Assembly: GCF_000421605.1 (NCBI RefSeq)
Contig: NZ_ATXI01000002.1
Coordinates: 1-64,000 of the forward strand
Source: Thermodesulfobacterium thermophilum DSM 1276
Lineage (GTDB): Bacteria; Desulfobacterota; Thermodesulfobacteria; Thermodesulfobacteriales; Thermodesulfobacteriaceae
Direction of reading: 5' to 3'
DNA: 64,000 nucleotides
In this document: piece by piece, positions 25,250-32,971 of the stretch
Position numbering within the stretch: the first letter of the stretch is position 1
Layout of the letters: every line of letters starts with the position of its first letter
Position numbers and translations under genes: made by a program
The notes under the pieces: generated by a model
Databases searched by the model: none
Told to the model about the DNA's origin: nothing
Seen by the model: only the letters and a program-made list of their open reading frames with translations

Positions 25250-26732
25250 TCTCAATCCTCTGATAATACTCTAAAAGTTTTTGATAAACCCCTTCAGGAA
25301 CCATACCCTTAAGTTCTTCCATCTCTTTTTCTATAACCCTTTGGGCTACCTTCTTGGTTTCTTCTGAGGCAAAATCATCAAGCCATTCTTTAAAGGTAAG
25401 GACAGCATTTAACTTGCAAAAGATTCGTTCTTTCCCCTTAACCAGGAGGTCCATTATCCTTTCTCCTGTTCTTCCACAACGATAACCTGCGGTACAAAAG
25501 CTTGTGATGTACCCCATCTCAGCAAGTTCCCTTATTACCTCTTCAAGACTCCGAGGATCTCCTATCTGAAACTGCTGTCTTTCTAACTCTTGTTCTGTAT
25601 ACCTATCAGAATAAGCTCCTATTCCTATCTTGGTTGAGGCATCCGTTTGGGTCACAATTCCTAACCCCAAGATTTCTCTTCTTATATGAGCAGGTTCTCT
25701 TGCGGTAAGTATCATACCCGTATATGGTACAGCCAGCCTGATTAAACAGATTACTTTTTTAAAATCCTCGTCTGAAACTTTATATTTTGTCTCCTGCACA
25801 AAGGGGGTATTAGCCGCAGGTTCAAGCCTGGGAAAGGAAATGGTATGTGGGCCTATCCCAAACTTTCTCTCAAGGTCTCGTGCATGGTATAAAAGCCCCA
25901 TCAACTCAAACCTCCAGTCATAAAGACCAAAAAGCACCCCCAGTGCTACATCATCTACACCTGCCTCTAAAGCTCTGTGATGACAATAAAGCCTCCACTG
26001 ATAATGATGTTTTACCGTTCCTTTGGGATGGATTTGGGCATAGGTTTCGTGATGATAGGTCTCTTGAAACACCTGATAAGTTCCTATGCCTACTTCCTTA
26101 AGCATCTTAAGCTCGTCTATAGACATAGGGGCAGCGTTAACGTTTACCCTCCTGATCTGTCCATATCCCCTTCGGGTCTTCACCTTTACCGAATAGATAG
26201 CCTCTATCGTATCTCTAATATATTCAGCCCCGGTAGCAGGATGCTCTCCATAAACCACTATCAGCCTTTTATGCCCTATCTCTCCTGCTAAAACCTCTGC
26301 TTCTCTTTTAACCTCTTCTATGGTAAGTACCCTTCTCTTGATTACCCTATTTTCTCTTCTAAAACCACAATAAAGACAATTGTTGATGCAAAGATTTCCA
26401 CAATAAAGTGGCGCAAAGGTAACAATCCGGTTGTCGTATACCTTCTTTTTAATCTCTCTTGCCGTAGCAAACATTTCTTCCCCAAGTTCCGGGTCTTTGA
26501 CGTTTATCAAAACAGCCAGTTCATCAGGTTCAAGGGTCTCGATAGCAAGAGACTTAGCTAAAATTTCTCTTACCCTAACCGGGTCTGGCTCAACATGTTT
26601 GTTTAATTTTTCCCAAATTTCCTCGTCGTTGATAAAGTCCCTTCCCTTCTCTAAATACCGTTCTATTTCATTTTCTTTTATTATCTGATCTGCCAGACTT
26701 TGTGTCTCTACCGTTTCAAAATTTAAAAACAT
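25224..26732 (-). CDS. hydG: [FeFe]-hydrogenase maturase HydG
   Basis: A 502-residue radical SAM tyrosine lyase that makes the CO and CN ligands of the H-cluster. The N-terminal SAM cluster motif CINNCLYCGFRREN is near residue 118, and TYQVFQETYHHETYAQIHP is a HydG/ThiH-type segment. The C-terminal extension with FCTAGYRCGRTGERIMDLL carries the second cluster motif that separates HydG from ThiH. The start overlaps the aspA stop by ten bases. The next small gene starts within its last 26 bases. Confidence 0.95.
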   Translation of the reverse strand: MFLNFETVETQSLADQIIKENEIERYLEKGRDFINDEEIWEKLNKHVEPDPVRVREILAKSLAIETLEPDELAVLINVKDPELGEEMFATAREIKKKVYDNRIVTFAPLYCGNLCINNCLYCGFRRENRVIKRRVLTIEEVKREAEVLAGEIGHKRLIVVYGEHPATGAEYIRDTIEAIYSVKVKTRRGYGQIRRVNVNAAPMSIDELKMLKEVGIGTYQVFQETYHHETYAQIHPKGTVKHHYQWRLYCHHRALEAGVDDVALGVLFGLYDWRFELMGLLYHARDLERKFGIGPHTISFPRLEPAANTPFVQETKYKVSDEDFKKVICLIRLAVPYTGMILTAREPAHIRREILGLGIVTQTDASTKIGIGAYSDRYTEQELERQQFQIGDPRSLEEVIRELAEMGYITSFCTAGYRCGRTGERIMDLLVKGKERIFCKLNAVLTFKEWLDDFASEETKKVAQRVIEKEMEELKGMVPEGVYQKLLEYYQRIENGERDLYF

Positions 26733-28165
26733 TCTTTATCCCCCCTTTTTTGTATTATTTCTTTTAGCTTTTCTAACCCGGCAATTCCTGGGGTAGTAAG
26801 CTCCTGAGGATCAAGTATCAACCTTAACTCTTCTTCAGTAAAATAACCTCGAGCCAACAAGATCTCTTCTACCCTTTTACCTGAACTCACAGCCTCTTTA
26901 AAAACTTCTGCACAAACTTCATAACCTAAATAGGGACTAAAGGCTGTGATCACACAAGCACTTTGATCAAACAATTCTTTACATCGTTCTTGATTCACAG
27001 TTATGCCTGAGATACATTTTTCTCGAAAGATGTTACAACTTTTCTTAAGAAGCTTTAAGCTTGTGATAAGTTCTTGAGAGATAAGCGGTAAAAAAGGGTT
27101 TAACTCTAAATTACCAAGGCTACATCCTAAGGTTATGGCATGGTCTGCTGCTATCGTCTTTATACCTACTTGAATTACCATCTCAGGAACAACCGGGTTC
27201 ACCTTTCCTGGCATGATAGAGGAACCAGCCTGCAACTCTGGAAGTTTAATTTCTCCTATACCTGCCTTAGGTCCAGAAGAAAGAAATCTTAGGTCTCCTG
27301 CTATTTTCATAAGGTTTGCTGCCAAGGTTTTCAAAAACCCAGAAACTTCACAAAGACCATCCAGGTTTTGTGTAGCCTCAAAGAGGTTTTCTGCTTTTGC
27401 CACCGGAAGTCCTGTAATCTCTCTCAACTTTTCTATGGCTATTTCTCCGAATTCCTTAGGGCAGTTCAGACCTGTACCTACAGCTGTTCCTCCAAGGTTT
27501 ACCTGTCTTACCCTTTCTGAGGCTTTATTTAACCTCCACCAATCTCGATTTAAAGCTTCAGCCCAAGCTCCAAATTCTTGCCCTAGAGTTACAGGGCAAC
27601 CATCTTGCATCTCAGTCCTACCAACCTTTAAGACTTGGGCAAAATCTTTTTCCTTTTTCTGAAACTCTCCTTGAAGAAGTGCTACCTCTTGAGCCAACTC
27701 CTTCAAAAGTCTTAAAACTGCTACCTTCACCGCCGTGGGAAAGACATCGTTGGTTGACTGATGTAGGTTTACGTCTTCTATAGGATGCACGATCTCATAC
27801 CTTCCTTTAGGATGACCCAGAATTTCAAGAGCACGATTAGCAATGACTTCGTTAACGTTCATGTTAAACGATGTACCTGCCCCTCCTGCCAGAGGATGGA
27901 TTAGAATTTGGTCATCAAACCTTCCGTCAGCAAGTTCTTCACAGGCCTGTAAAATAGCATAAGCTTTTTTTTCCTCTAAAAATCCCAGTTCTTTATTGGC
28001 AAAGGCACAAGATTTTTTAACCAAACCTATAGCCCAGACAAGCTCTCTATGAACCCTTTCTTCAGATAAAGGAAAATTTTCTGAGGCCCTTAAAGTATGG
28101 ATACCATAGTATACTTCTTGTGGAACAAGTTTTTCTCCAAGAAAATCAACCTCTTTTCTAAACAA
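26723..28165 (-). CDS. aspA: aspartate ammonia-lyase
   Basis: A 480-residue aspartase/fumarase-superfamily enzyme converting aspartate to fumarate and ammonia. The superfamily signature GSSIMPGKVNPVVPE is near residue 316, and GRTEMQDGCPVTLGQEFGAW and NLHQSTNDVFPTAVKVA are further aspartase segments. It begins with TTG at 28165, ten bases after GGGAGG. It sits directly upstream of hydG. Aspartase genes occur in other hydrogenase clusters (from memory), possibly supplying ammonia or linked to the bridging amine of the H-cluster, but no role has been proven here. Fumarate from this reaction could also serve respiration. Confidence 0.9.
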   Translation of the reverse strand: MFRKEVDFLGEKLVPQEVYYGIHTLRASENFPLSEERVHRELVWAIGLVKKSCAFANKELGFLEEKKAYAILQACEELADGRFDDQILIHPLAGGAGTSFNMNVNEVIANRALEILGHPKGRYEIVHPIEDVNLHQSTNDVFPTAVKVAVLRLLKELAQEVALLQGEFQKKEKDFAQVLKVGRTEMQDGCPVTLGQEFGAWAEALNRDWWRLNKASERVRQVNLGGTAVGTGLNCPKEFGEIAIEKLREITGLPVAKAENLFEATQNLDGLCEVSGFLKTLAANLMKIAGDLRFLSSGPKAGIGEIKLPELQAGSSIMPGKVNPVVPEMVIQVGIKTIAADHAITLGCSLGNLELNPFLPLISQELITSLKLLKKSCNIFREKCISGITVNQERCKELFDQSACVITAFSPYLGYEVCAEVFKEAVSSGKRVEEILLARGYFTEEELRLILDPQELTTPGIAGLEKLKEIIQKRGDKECF

Positions 28166-28181
28166 GTTTTTTAAACCTCCC

Positions 28182-28254
28182 TAAAAACACCCCTTGGGGA
28201 AGGAGGGGAAGGGTATGCAGAGATGGCCTCCCAAATAGTTTTTACCCCCAAGGG
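28182..28254 (-). terminator. possible attenuator hairpin between hydB and aspA
   Basis: On the minus strand CCCTTGGGG (28254-28246) pairs with CCCCAAGGG (28199-28191), enclosing a GC-rich loop with GGGAGG and CCCTTCCCC that can extend the fold, followed by GTTTTTAG. It lies in the only long gap (96 bases) between structural and maturation genes and may lower read-through into aspA-hydGFE. Confidence 0.45.
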
Positions 28255-28261
28255 ATTGAAG

Positions 28262-28588
28262 TTATCCTCTTTTCTTATAGTAAGTATGTAAAAGTCTTTC
28301 GCTTATTCCACTTAAAGGATGATGGGCAAACTTTGTATAAAATTCTTTAATCATCGGATTTTGATGGCTTGCAACTATTTTAAATTTTTCTCTTACTATC
28401 TTATCGTCTTTATACTGAGCAGACTGTCTTGCTTTAATAAGCTCAAGCTTTTCTCTACCTACAGAGGTTTCAAAAAAGTTTTCTTTAACCTTCTCCTGAG
28501 AATAAACTGCCTTAGGCACCCCTATGGTAAAGGCTACATAGCTTATACCTAAAAACTTTATAAAATCTCTTCTGTTTACTTTTTGCAT
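28262..28588 (-). CDS. hydB: periplasmic [FeFe]-hydrogenase small subunit, Tat-exported
   Basis: A 108-residue protein whose N terminus is a twin-arginine signal (NRRDFIKFLGISYVAFTIG). It is followed by the small-subunit domain with SARQSAQ-like helices, ending HPLSGISERLLHTYYKKRG. In Desulfovibrio this subunit wraps around the large subunit and corresponds to the C terminus of single-chain enzymes; the HndD-like protein encoded at 30025 keeps the equivalent tail (LLHTHYTPRG). The large subunit has no signal, so the two must be exported together by Tat. It follows the large-subunit gene by 33 bases. Confidence 0.92.
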   Translation of the reverse strand: MQKVNRRDFIKFLGISYVAFTIGVPKAVYSQEKVKENFFETSVGREKLELIKARQSAQYKDDKIVREKFKIVASHQNPMIKEFYTKFAHHPLSGISERLLHTYYKKRG

Positions 28589-28621
28589 AGTTTCCCTCCT
28601 GTGTTCTAACTTAGTTTATGT

Positions 28622-29998
28622 TTAAGCCCTACCCAGCTTATAAAATACTTTTTGAATAAACCCTATACTCATCGCCTGCTTGGGCTGACCTCCTCCATTA
28701 ATACAGCCCCCTGGACAGTTCATAACCTCTATAAATTGATAAGGGCTTTTTCCTTTAAGTACTTCTTCAACCACTGGCTTTAAATGGGCCCCGTTATGGC
28801 CAATACCGTTTACTACACAAACCTTAAGCCTTATAACTTTATCATTAAAAACTTTTTGATATTCAGGTCTCAAAGGTATGGTCACTGTAGCTCTGACCAC
28901 AGGGTTAGTAAGCCCTCTTACATCATGAAACTCCCATTCTGAAGCAGTAGGAGAAGGAGATTTTCCAGAGAGAACATGAAAAGCAAACCTTATCGCAGCC
29001 TCCATCACCCCTCCACTTACACCAAAAATGGTAGCACCTCCTGAATACCACATAAAATTTTTAGGATCCCTTTCCTCTGGTAAGCTCATAAAATCGATGT
29101 TAAGTCTTCTAAAAATTTCTGCCAAATCTCTGGTAGTAAGTACCGCGTCTACATCCCTTATATTCTCATTTTTATGATATTTACCGGCAGAATTAAACTC
29201 AGGCCTAAAAGCCTCAAAAATCTTAGCTGTACATGGCATAACCCCTACGGTATAAACTTTTTCTACCGCAACTTTCCACACATCTTTAGCTCCATAGGTC
29301 TTAGCCGTAGCTCCAGCCATCTGCTGAGGAGATTTACAGGTTGAAAGGTATGGAATAAGATCAGGATAATAAAGCTCTGCATACCTTACCCAAGCAGGAC
29401 AACAAGAGGTAAACTGTGGTAAAGGTTTGTGTTTATATTCCTCTACCTCTAATACCAATTTTTTATCCCATAAATAAACAGGCAGTTCCTTTAATCCTGC
29501 ATGTGCGGCAATCCTTGCTAAAAGTTCTGTACCTTCCTCTAAGATAGTCTGGTCAGCCGCAAAGTTGTTGTCATAAATCTCAAATCCAGCCTTTTTAAGC
29601 GCAACCCAGAGTTTTTCTAAGGCTAAGGTCCCAGGCCTTGCACCAAACTCCTCTGCTATAGCTACCCTTACCGCAGGAGCCACTATCGCCACCACCTTGG
29701 TTTGCTTGTCTTTTAGTTTGGCCAATACATCCTCCACAAAGCTCATCTGCTCAACAGCATCAAAAGGACAGTTAACCAAACACTGCCCACATACCACACA
29801 TTTGTCTAAGTTGATCTTATGCTTTTCTCCTACAGAACCTTCTATAGCCTCAGCAGGACAAACTCCTCTACAAGTATCACATCCTACACAAACTTCTTCG
29901 TTTATCCGAATGACACCTCTAAGTTCTCCTCTTCTGTAAGTACCTACATCCTGAGATAACCCTTTTTCTGATTTGAAAGTTCTAACTTTACTAACCAT
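28622..29998 (-). CDS. hydA: periplasmic [FeFe]-hydrogenase large subunit
   Basis: A 458-residue catalytic subunit. Two ferredoxin-type [4Fe-4S] sites near the N terminus (CVGCDTCRGVCP, CVVCGQCLVNCP) lead to the H-cluster domain with L1 FTSCCPAWVRYAE, L2 VMPCTAKIFEA and L3 VMNCPGGCINGGGQP. This is the two-subunit Desulfovibrio type, which normally oxidises H2 in the periplasm and passes electrons to c-type cytochromes. It carries no signal sequence and relies on the small subunit for export. The start at 29998 has a GGAGG site. It lies 26 bases after the HndD-like gene. Confidence 0.95.
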   Translation of the reverse strand: MVSKVRTFKSEKGLSQDVGTYRRGELRGVIRINEEVCVGCDTCRGVCPAEAIEGSVGEKHKINLDKCVVCGQCLVNCPFDAVEQMSFVEDVLAKLKDKQTKVVAIVAPAVRVAIAEEFGARPGTLALEKLWVALKKAGFEIYDNNFAADQTILEEGTELLARIAAHAGLKELPVYLWDKKLVLEVEEYKHKPLPQFTSCCPAWVRYAELYYPDLIPYLSTCKSPQQMAGATAKTYGAKDVWKVAVEKVYTVGVMPCTAKIFEAFRPEFNSAGKYHKNENIRDVDAVLTTRDLAEIFRRLNIDFMSLPEERDPKNFMWYSGGATIFGVSGGVMEAAIRFAFHVLSGKSPSPTASEWEFHDVRGLTNPVVRATVTIPLRPEYQKVFNDKVIRLKVCVVNGIGHNGAHLKPVVEEVLKGKSPYQFIEVMNCPGGCINGGGQPKQAMSIGFIQKVFYKLGRA

Positions 29999-30024
29999 GG
30001 TTTCTCCCTCCTGCTAACGTATTT

Positions 30025-31788
30025 TTACCCTCTTGGAGTGTAATGGGTATGGAGAAGCTTATGAGATTTTTCTCCAAGAGGTTCCTTTAAAAACTCTTGG
30101 TAAATTGCTTTTATTTCAGGGTTTTCATGGCTTTTTCTTATAGGTAACTTTTTATCCCTTTCATATATTCCTTTAATACGCTCCTCCCTTGCCTCAACTG
30201 TGGTAGGAATGGGCTGACCACCACCTCCGATACATCCACCAGGGCAACACATTATCTCTATAAAATGATAATCCTTTAATTCTCCGGATCTTATCTTATC
30301 CATCAGCTTTCTTGCAGCCCCTAAGGAATGGGCTACCAACACCTTAACGGTTATCCCATTCATCTCTACAGCCGCTTCCTTAATATCCTTCATCCCTCTT
30401 ACTTCCTCGAAATCAAGTCTTGGTAAAGTCTTCCCTGTGACTACCTCATAAGCTGTTCTTAAGGCTGCCTCCATAACTCCTCCAGTTGCCCCAAAAATTT
30501 GAGCAGCTCCTGTACCTTCCCCCATAATAGGGTCATAAGGACTATCTGGTAGATTGGCAAAGTCTATCCCAGCCTCTTTTATTATCCTGATAAGCTCTCT
30601 TGAGGTTAACACCACATCTACATCTCTGGTGATATTAGGGTTATTCCAGTACTTTTGGGCAGAAACCATTTCAGGACGAGCAGCTTCATATTTTTTTGCA
30701 GTACAAGGCATGATGGAAACCACAAAAATGTCTTCAGGATTGATACCCTTCTTTTCTGCATAATAAGTTTTGGCTACAGCTCCAAACATCTGTTGAGGAG
30801 ACTTGCAGGTTGAAAGATGAGGTATTAGGTCTGGGTAGAACTCCTCAACAAACTTAATCCATCCAGGAGAACAGGAGGTAAACTGAGGAAGGACTCCATT
30901 GTTTTTAATCCTGTGGATCAACTCATACCCCTCTTCCATGATGGTAAGATCCGCCGACCAGTTAGTATCAAAAACCGCATCAAACCCAAGCATTTTCAAA
31001 GCTGTAACCATTTTTCCGGTAATGTCTGTCCCTCGAGGTAACCCAAAGGCCTCACCTATGGTTACATGGGTAGCAGGTGCTGTCTGAACAACCACATGTT
31101 TCTTAGGATCACTTAACGCCTCCCAGACAAGAGACGTGTCGTCTTTTTCTACGATAGCCGCGGTAGGACACACCAAAGCACACTGCCCACAGGCAACACA
31201 CTTAGTCTCTATAAGAGACTTGCCACCCACCGGCCTTACTATGGCCTCAAACCCATTCCCATAAAGTTCTAACACATCAACCGTCTGTAAAACCTTACAA
31301 GCAGTGATACATCTCTGACAGACAATACACTTGTTAGGATTTCTAACGATCGAAGGAGAAGAACTGTCTATCTCATAAGTCTTCATCTCCCCTTTAGGTC
31401 TTATGCTTCTTATGTTAAGCTCAGCACATAAACTTTGGAGCTCGCATATCCCATTTTTAGGACAGGTAGGACAATCCAAATGATGGTCGCTTAACATAAG
31501 CTCAAGGTTCAATTTTCTGGTAGAAAGAACCCTTGGAGTATGTGTGTAAACCACCATACCTTCTTCTACCAAAGTATTGCAAGAAGACAACAAATCGTTT
31601 TTACCTTGAACCTCTACCACACAAACCCTACAAGCCCCCACATCATGTTTGATATGGTTTAACCCTACTCCGTTTAAATAACACAACGTAGGAATTTTTA
31701 TCCCCACTTTTTTAGCAGCCTCCAATATAGTAGTCCCCTCAGGAACTTTAACGCTTATACCATCGATGGTTAACTGAACCTCTTTCAT
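30025..31788 (-). CDS. HndD-like cytoplasmic [FeFe]-hydrogenase catalytic subunit
   Basis: A 587-residue subunit of the modular M3 type. A [2Fe-2S] domain (CxxxxC...C pattern, residues 35-65) is followed by the His-ligated cluster segment HHLDCPTCPKNGICELQ, two [4Fe-4S] motifs (CIVCQRCITACK, CVACGQCALVCP) and the H-cluster domain. L1 reads FTSCSPGWIKF, with Ser after the first Cys as I recall for many HndD-type enzymes. L2 is IMPCTAKKYEA and L3 IMCCPGGCIGGGGQP. There is no signal peptide, so it is cytoplasmic. HndD normally pairs with NuoE- and NuoF-like subunits using NAD(P); neither is here. The gene upstream encodes an MvhD/NuoF-C fusion instead, suggesting a different electron partner. 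Confidence 0.92.
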   Translation of the reverse strand: MKEVQLTIDGISVKVPEGTTILEAAKKVGIKIPTLCYLNGVGLNHIKHDVGACRVCVVEVQGKNDLLSSCNTLVEEGMVVYTHTPRVLSTRKLNLELMLSDHHLDCPTCPKNGICELQSLCAELNIRSIRPKGEMKTYEIDSSSPSIVRNPNKCIVCQRCITACKVLQTVDVLELYGNGFEAIVRPVGGKSLIETKCVACGQCALVCPTAAIVEKDDTSLVWEALSDPKKHVVVQTAPATHVTIGEAFGLPRGTDITGKMVTALKMLGFDAVFDTNWSADLTIMEEGYELIHRIKNNGVLPQFTSCSPGWIKFVEEFYPDLIPHLSTCKSPQQMFGAVAKTYYAEKKGINPEDIFVVSIMPCTAKKYEAARPEMVSAQKYWNNPNITRDVDVVLTSRELIRIIKEAGIDFANLPDSPYDPIMGEGTGAAQIFGATGGVMEAALRTAYEVVTGKTLPRLDFEEVRGMKDIKEAAVEMNGITVKVLVAHSLGAARKLMDKIRSGELKDYHFIEIMCCPGGCIGGGGQPIPTTVEAREERIKGIYERDKKLPIRKSHENPEIKAIYQEFLKEPLGEKSHKLLHTHYTPRG

Positions 31789-31815
31789 CTTTTCACCTCC
31801 GACAGATTCTTATTT

Positions 31816-32640
31816 TTATAAAGGCACTACTTTATCCCACCCAGGATGTCCCGGGATGGTTTCTTTACATCTACCTTGCTTATGAGAAAGGAGATCTTCA
31901 TAACAACATTCAAGGGCATACTTAACCGATTTGCCAGCAAGCCTCCCAAGGTCACATTTGCTTGAATATCCTATGTCTTCTGCCAAAAGTCTTAACAATC
32001 TTTCGCCATCTTCATCGATACTACCTGCTAAAATCTCTGATAAAACCTCTTGCATTCTTTTAGTTCCTATCCTGCAAGGAATACATTGGGCACAAGAATT
32101 TTTTTGAACAAACTCAAGAAAAGAAAGAATAACATCGGTCATACATTTTGATTCATCCCAGAAGACCTTACCTGCAGAACCAACCCCAGCAACCACCCTA
32201 CTAAGTTCCTTCCAATCCAGCTTATCCTTAAGCTCTATCTTGACAGGACCTAAGGACTTAATTTTTTCGGTAAATTCCGTAGCTACCTGAGCAAACTTTA
32301 ATCCCTCTGCTCCAGATATCCATTCAAGCCTAAGCCTCTCTTTTTCGATCCCTATAACCTCTAAAAACCTCTGCAAAAGGTTATACCTGCGATGGGCATA
32401 ATAATTACCATAGCGATAGTGACAATCCCCAGGATGACACCCGCCTATAAGTACCCCATCTGCCCCGCTAAAAAAAGCATGAAAAACAAACTCTGGCTCT
32501 ACTCTTCCGCTACAAGGAACCCTGATGAGATAAACGTTAGACGGATAAGCATACCTTAAAGACCCAGCCAAATCAGCTCCAGCATAAGTACACCAATTAC
32601 AAGCAAAAACAATAATCTTGGGTTCAAAACCTTGACACAT
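31816..32640 (-). CDS. MvhD / NuoF C-terminal fusion protein
   Basis: A 274-residue cytoplasmic iron-sulfur protein and the first gene of the hydrogenase locus. Residues 8-130 are an MvhD (hydrogenase-to-heterodisulfide-reductase) domain with CNWCTY, PCSGR and GCHPGDCHYRYGNYYA. Residues about 160-265 match the C-terminal [4Fe-4S] domain of NuoF, with SCAQCIPCRIGTKRM and a fourth Cys in SSKCDLGRLAG. The FMN- and NADH-binding part of NuoF is absent. The protein could carry electrons between the HndD-like hydrogenase and an Hdr-type complex encoded elsewhere. I choose ATG 32640, which follows AAGGAGGAGG; an in-frame TTG 18 bases upstream lies ahead of that site. Confidence 0.82.
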   Translation of the reverse strand: MCQGFEPKIIVFACNWCTYAGADLAGSLRYAYPSNVYLIRVPCSGRVEPEFVFHAFFSGADGVLIGGCHPGDCHYRYGNYYAHRRYNLLQRFLEVIGIEKERLRLEWISGAEGLKFAQVATEFTEKIKSLGPVKIELKDKLDWKELSRVVAGVGSAGKVFWDESKCMTDVILSFLEFVQKNSCAQCIPCRIGTKRMQEVLSEILAGSIDEDGERLLRLLAEDIGYSSKCDLGRLAGKSVKYALECCYEDLLSHKQGRCKETIPGHPGWDKVVPL

Positions 32641-32678
32641 TTCCTCCTCCTTAACCAAGGCATTTATGTTTTACTATC

Positions 32679-32691
32679 TTAGTAATACTAA
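32679..32691. promoter_or_regulatory. palindromic operator candidate at the hydrogenase promoter
   Basis: TTAGTAATACTAA is a perfect 13-bp inverted repeat (TTAGTA, centre A, TACTAA). It lies just downstream of the putative -10 element at 32697-32702, over the expected transcription start, a usual repressor position. The cognate regulator is not identifiable. Confidence 0.45.
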
Positions 32692-32696
32692 TTTTA

Positions 32697-32725
32697 GAAT
32701 TATGTTATTAAATTTTAAAAGTCAA
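32697..32725 (-). promoter_or_regulatory. sigma-70-type promoter of the hydrogenase locus
   Basis: On the minus strand, TTGACT (32725-32720), a 17-base spacer and TAATTC (32702-32697) precede the MvhD-fusion gene by about 50 bases. The gap up to 32935 is extremely AT-rich and otherwise shows nothing I can support. Confidence 0.45.
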
Positions 32726-32935
32726 ATATTTTTATTCGAAGTTTTTCCTAAAAAATTTTGATTTTTCTCATATTTTTAAAAAATTTTTTATTTTTTTACA
32801 CTTTTTTAAATTTGATAACAAAAAACATCATAAAGAACCTTTTAAAAAAGTTTAGTTTTTTAGACTTCTAAAAAGTGTTTAACGGTTTATGGATGAATCA
32901 AAAAGTCTGAAAATAACTGTTAAGAACTAAGGTCT

Positions 32936-32964
32936 TTGTGGTTTTCTATAAAAAGGTTTATAAT
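32936..32964 (+). promoter_or_regulatory. promoter for yihY-type gene, possibly leaderless
   Basis: TTGTGG (32936-32941), a 17-base spacer and a consensus TATAAT (32959-32964) end only seven bases before the ATG at 32972, so transcription would begin at or next to the start codon. Confidence 0.5.
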
Positions 32965-32971
32965 AGAAAGT

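Noticed and set aside
30886-30907. Ser in the L1 motif of the HndD-like hydrogenase (TSCSPGW) as a defect
   Set aside because: I recall the same TSCSPGW motif in many HndD-type enzymes, and all other H-cluster motifs are intact, so it is probably a family trait.
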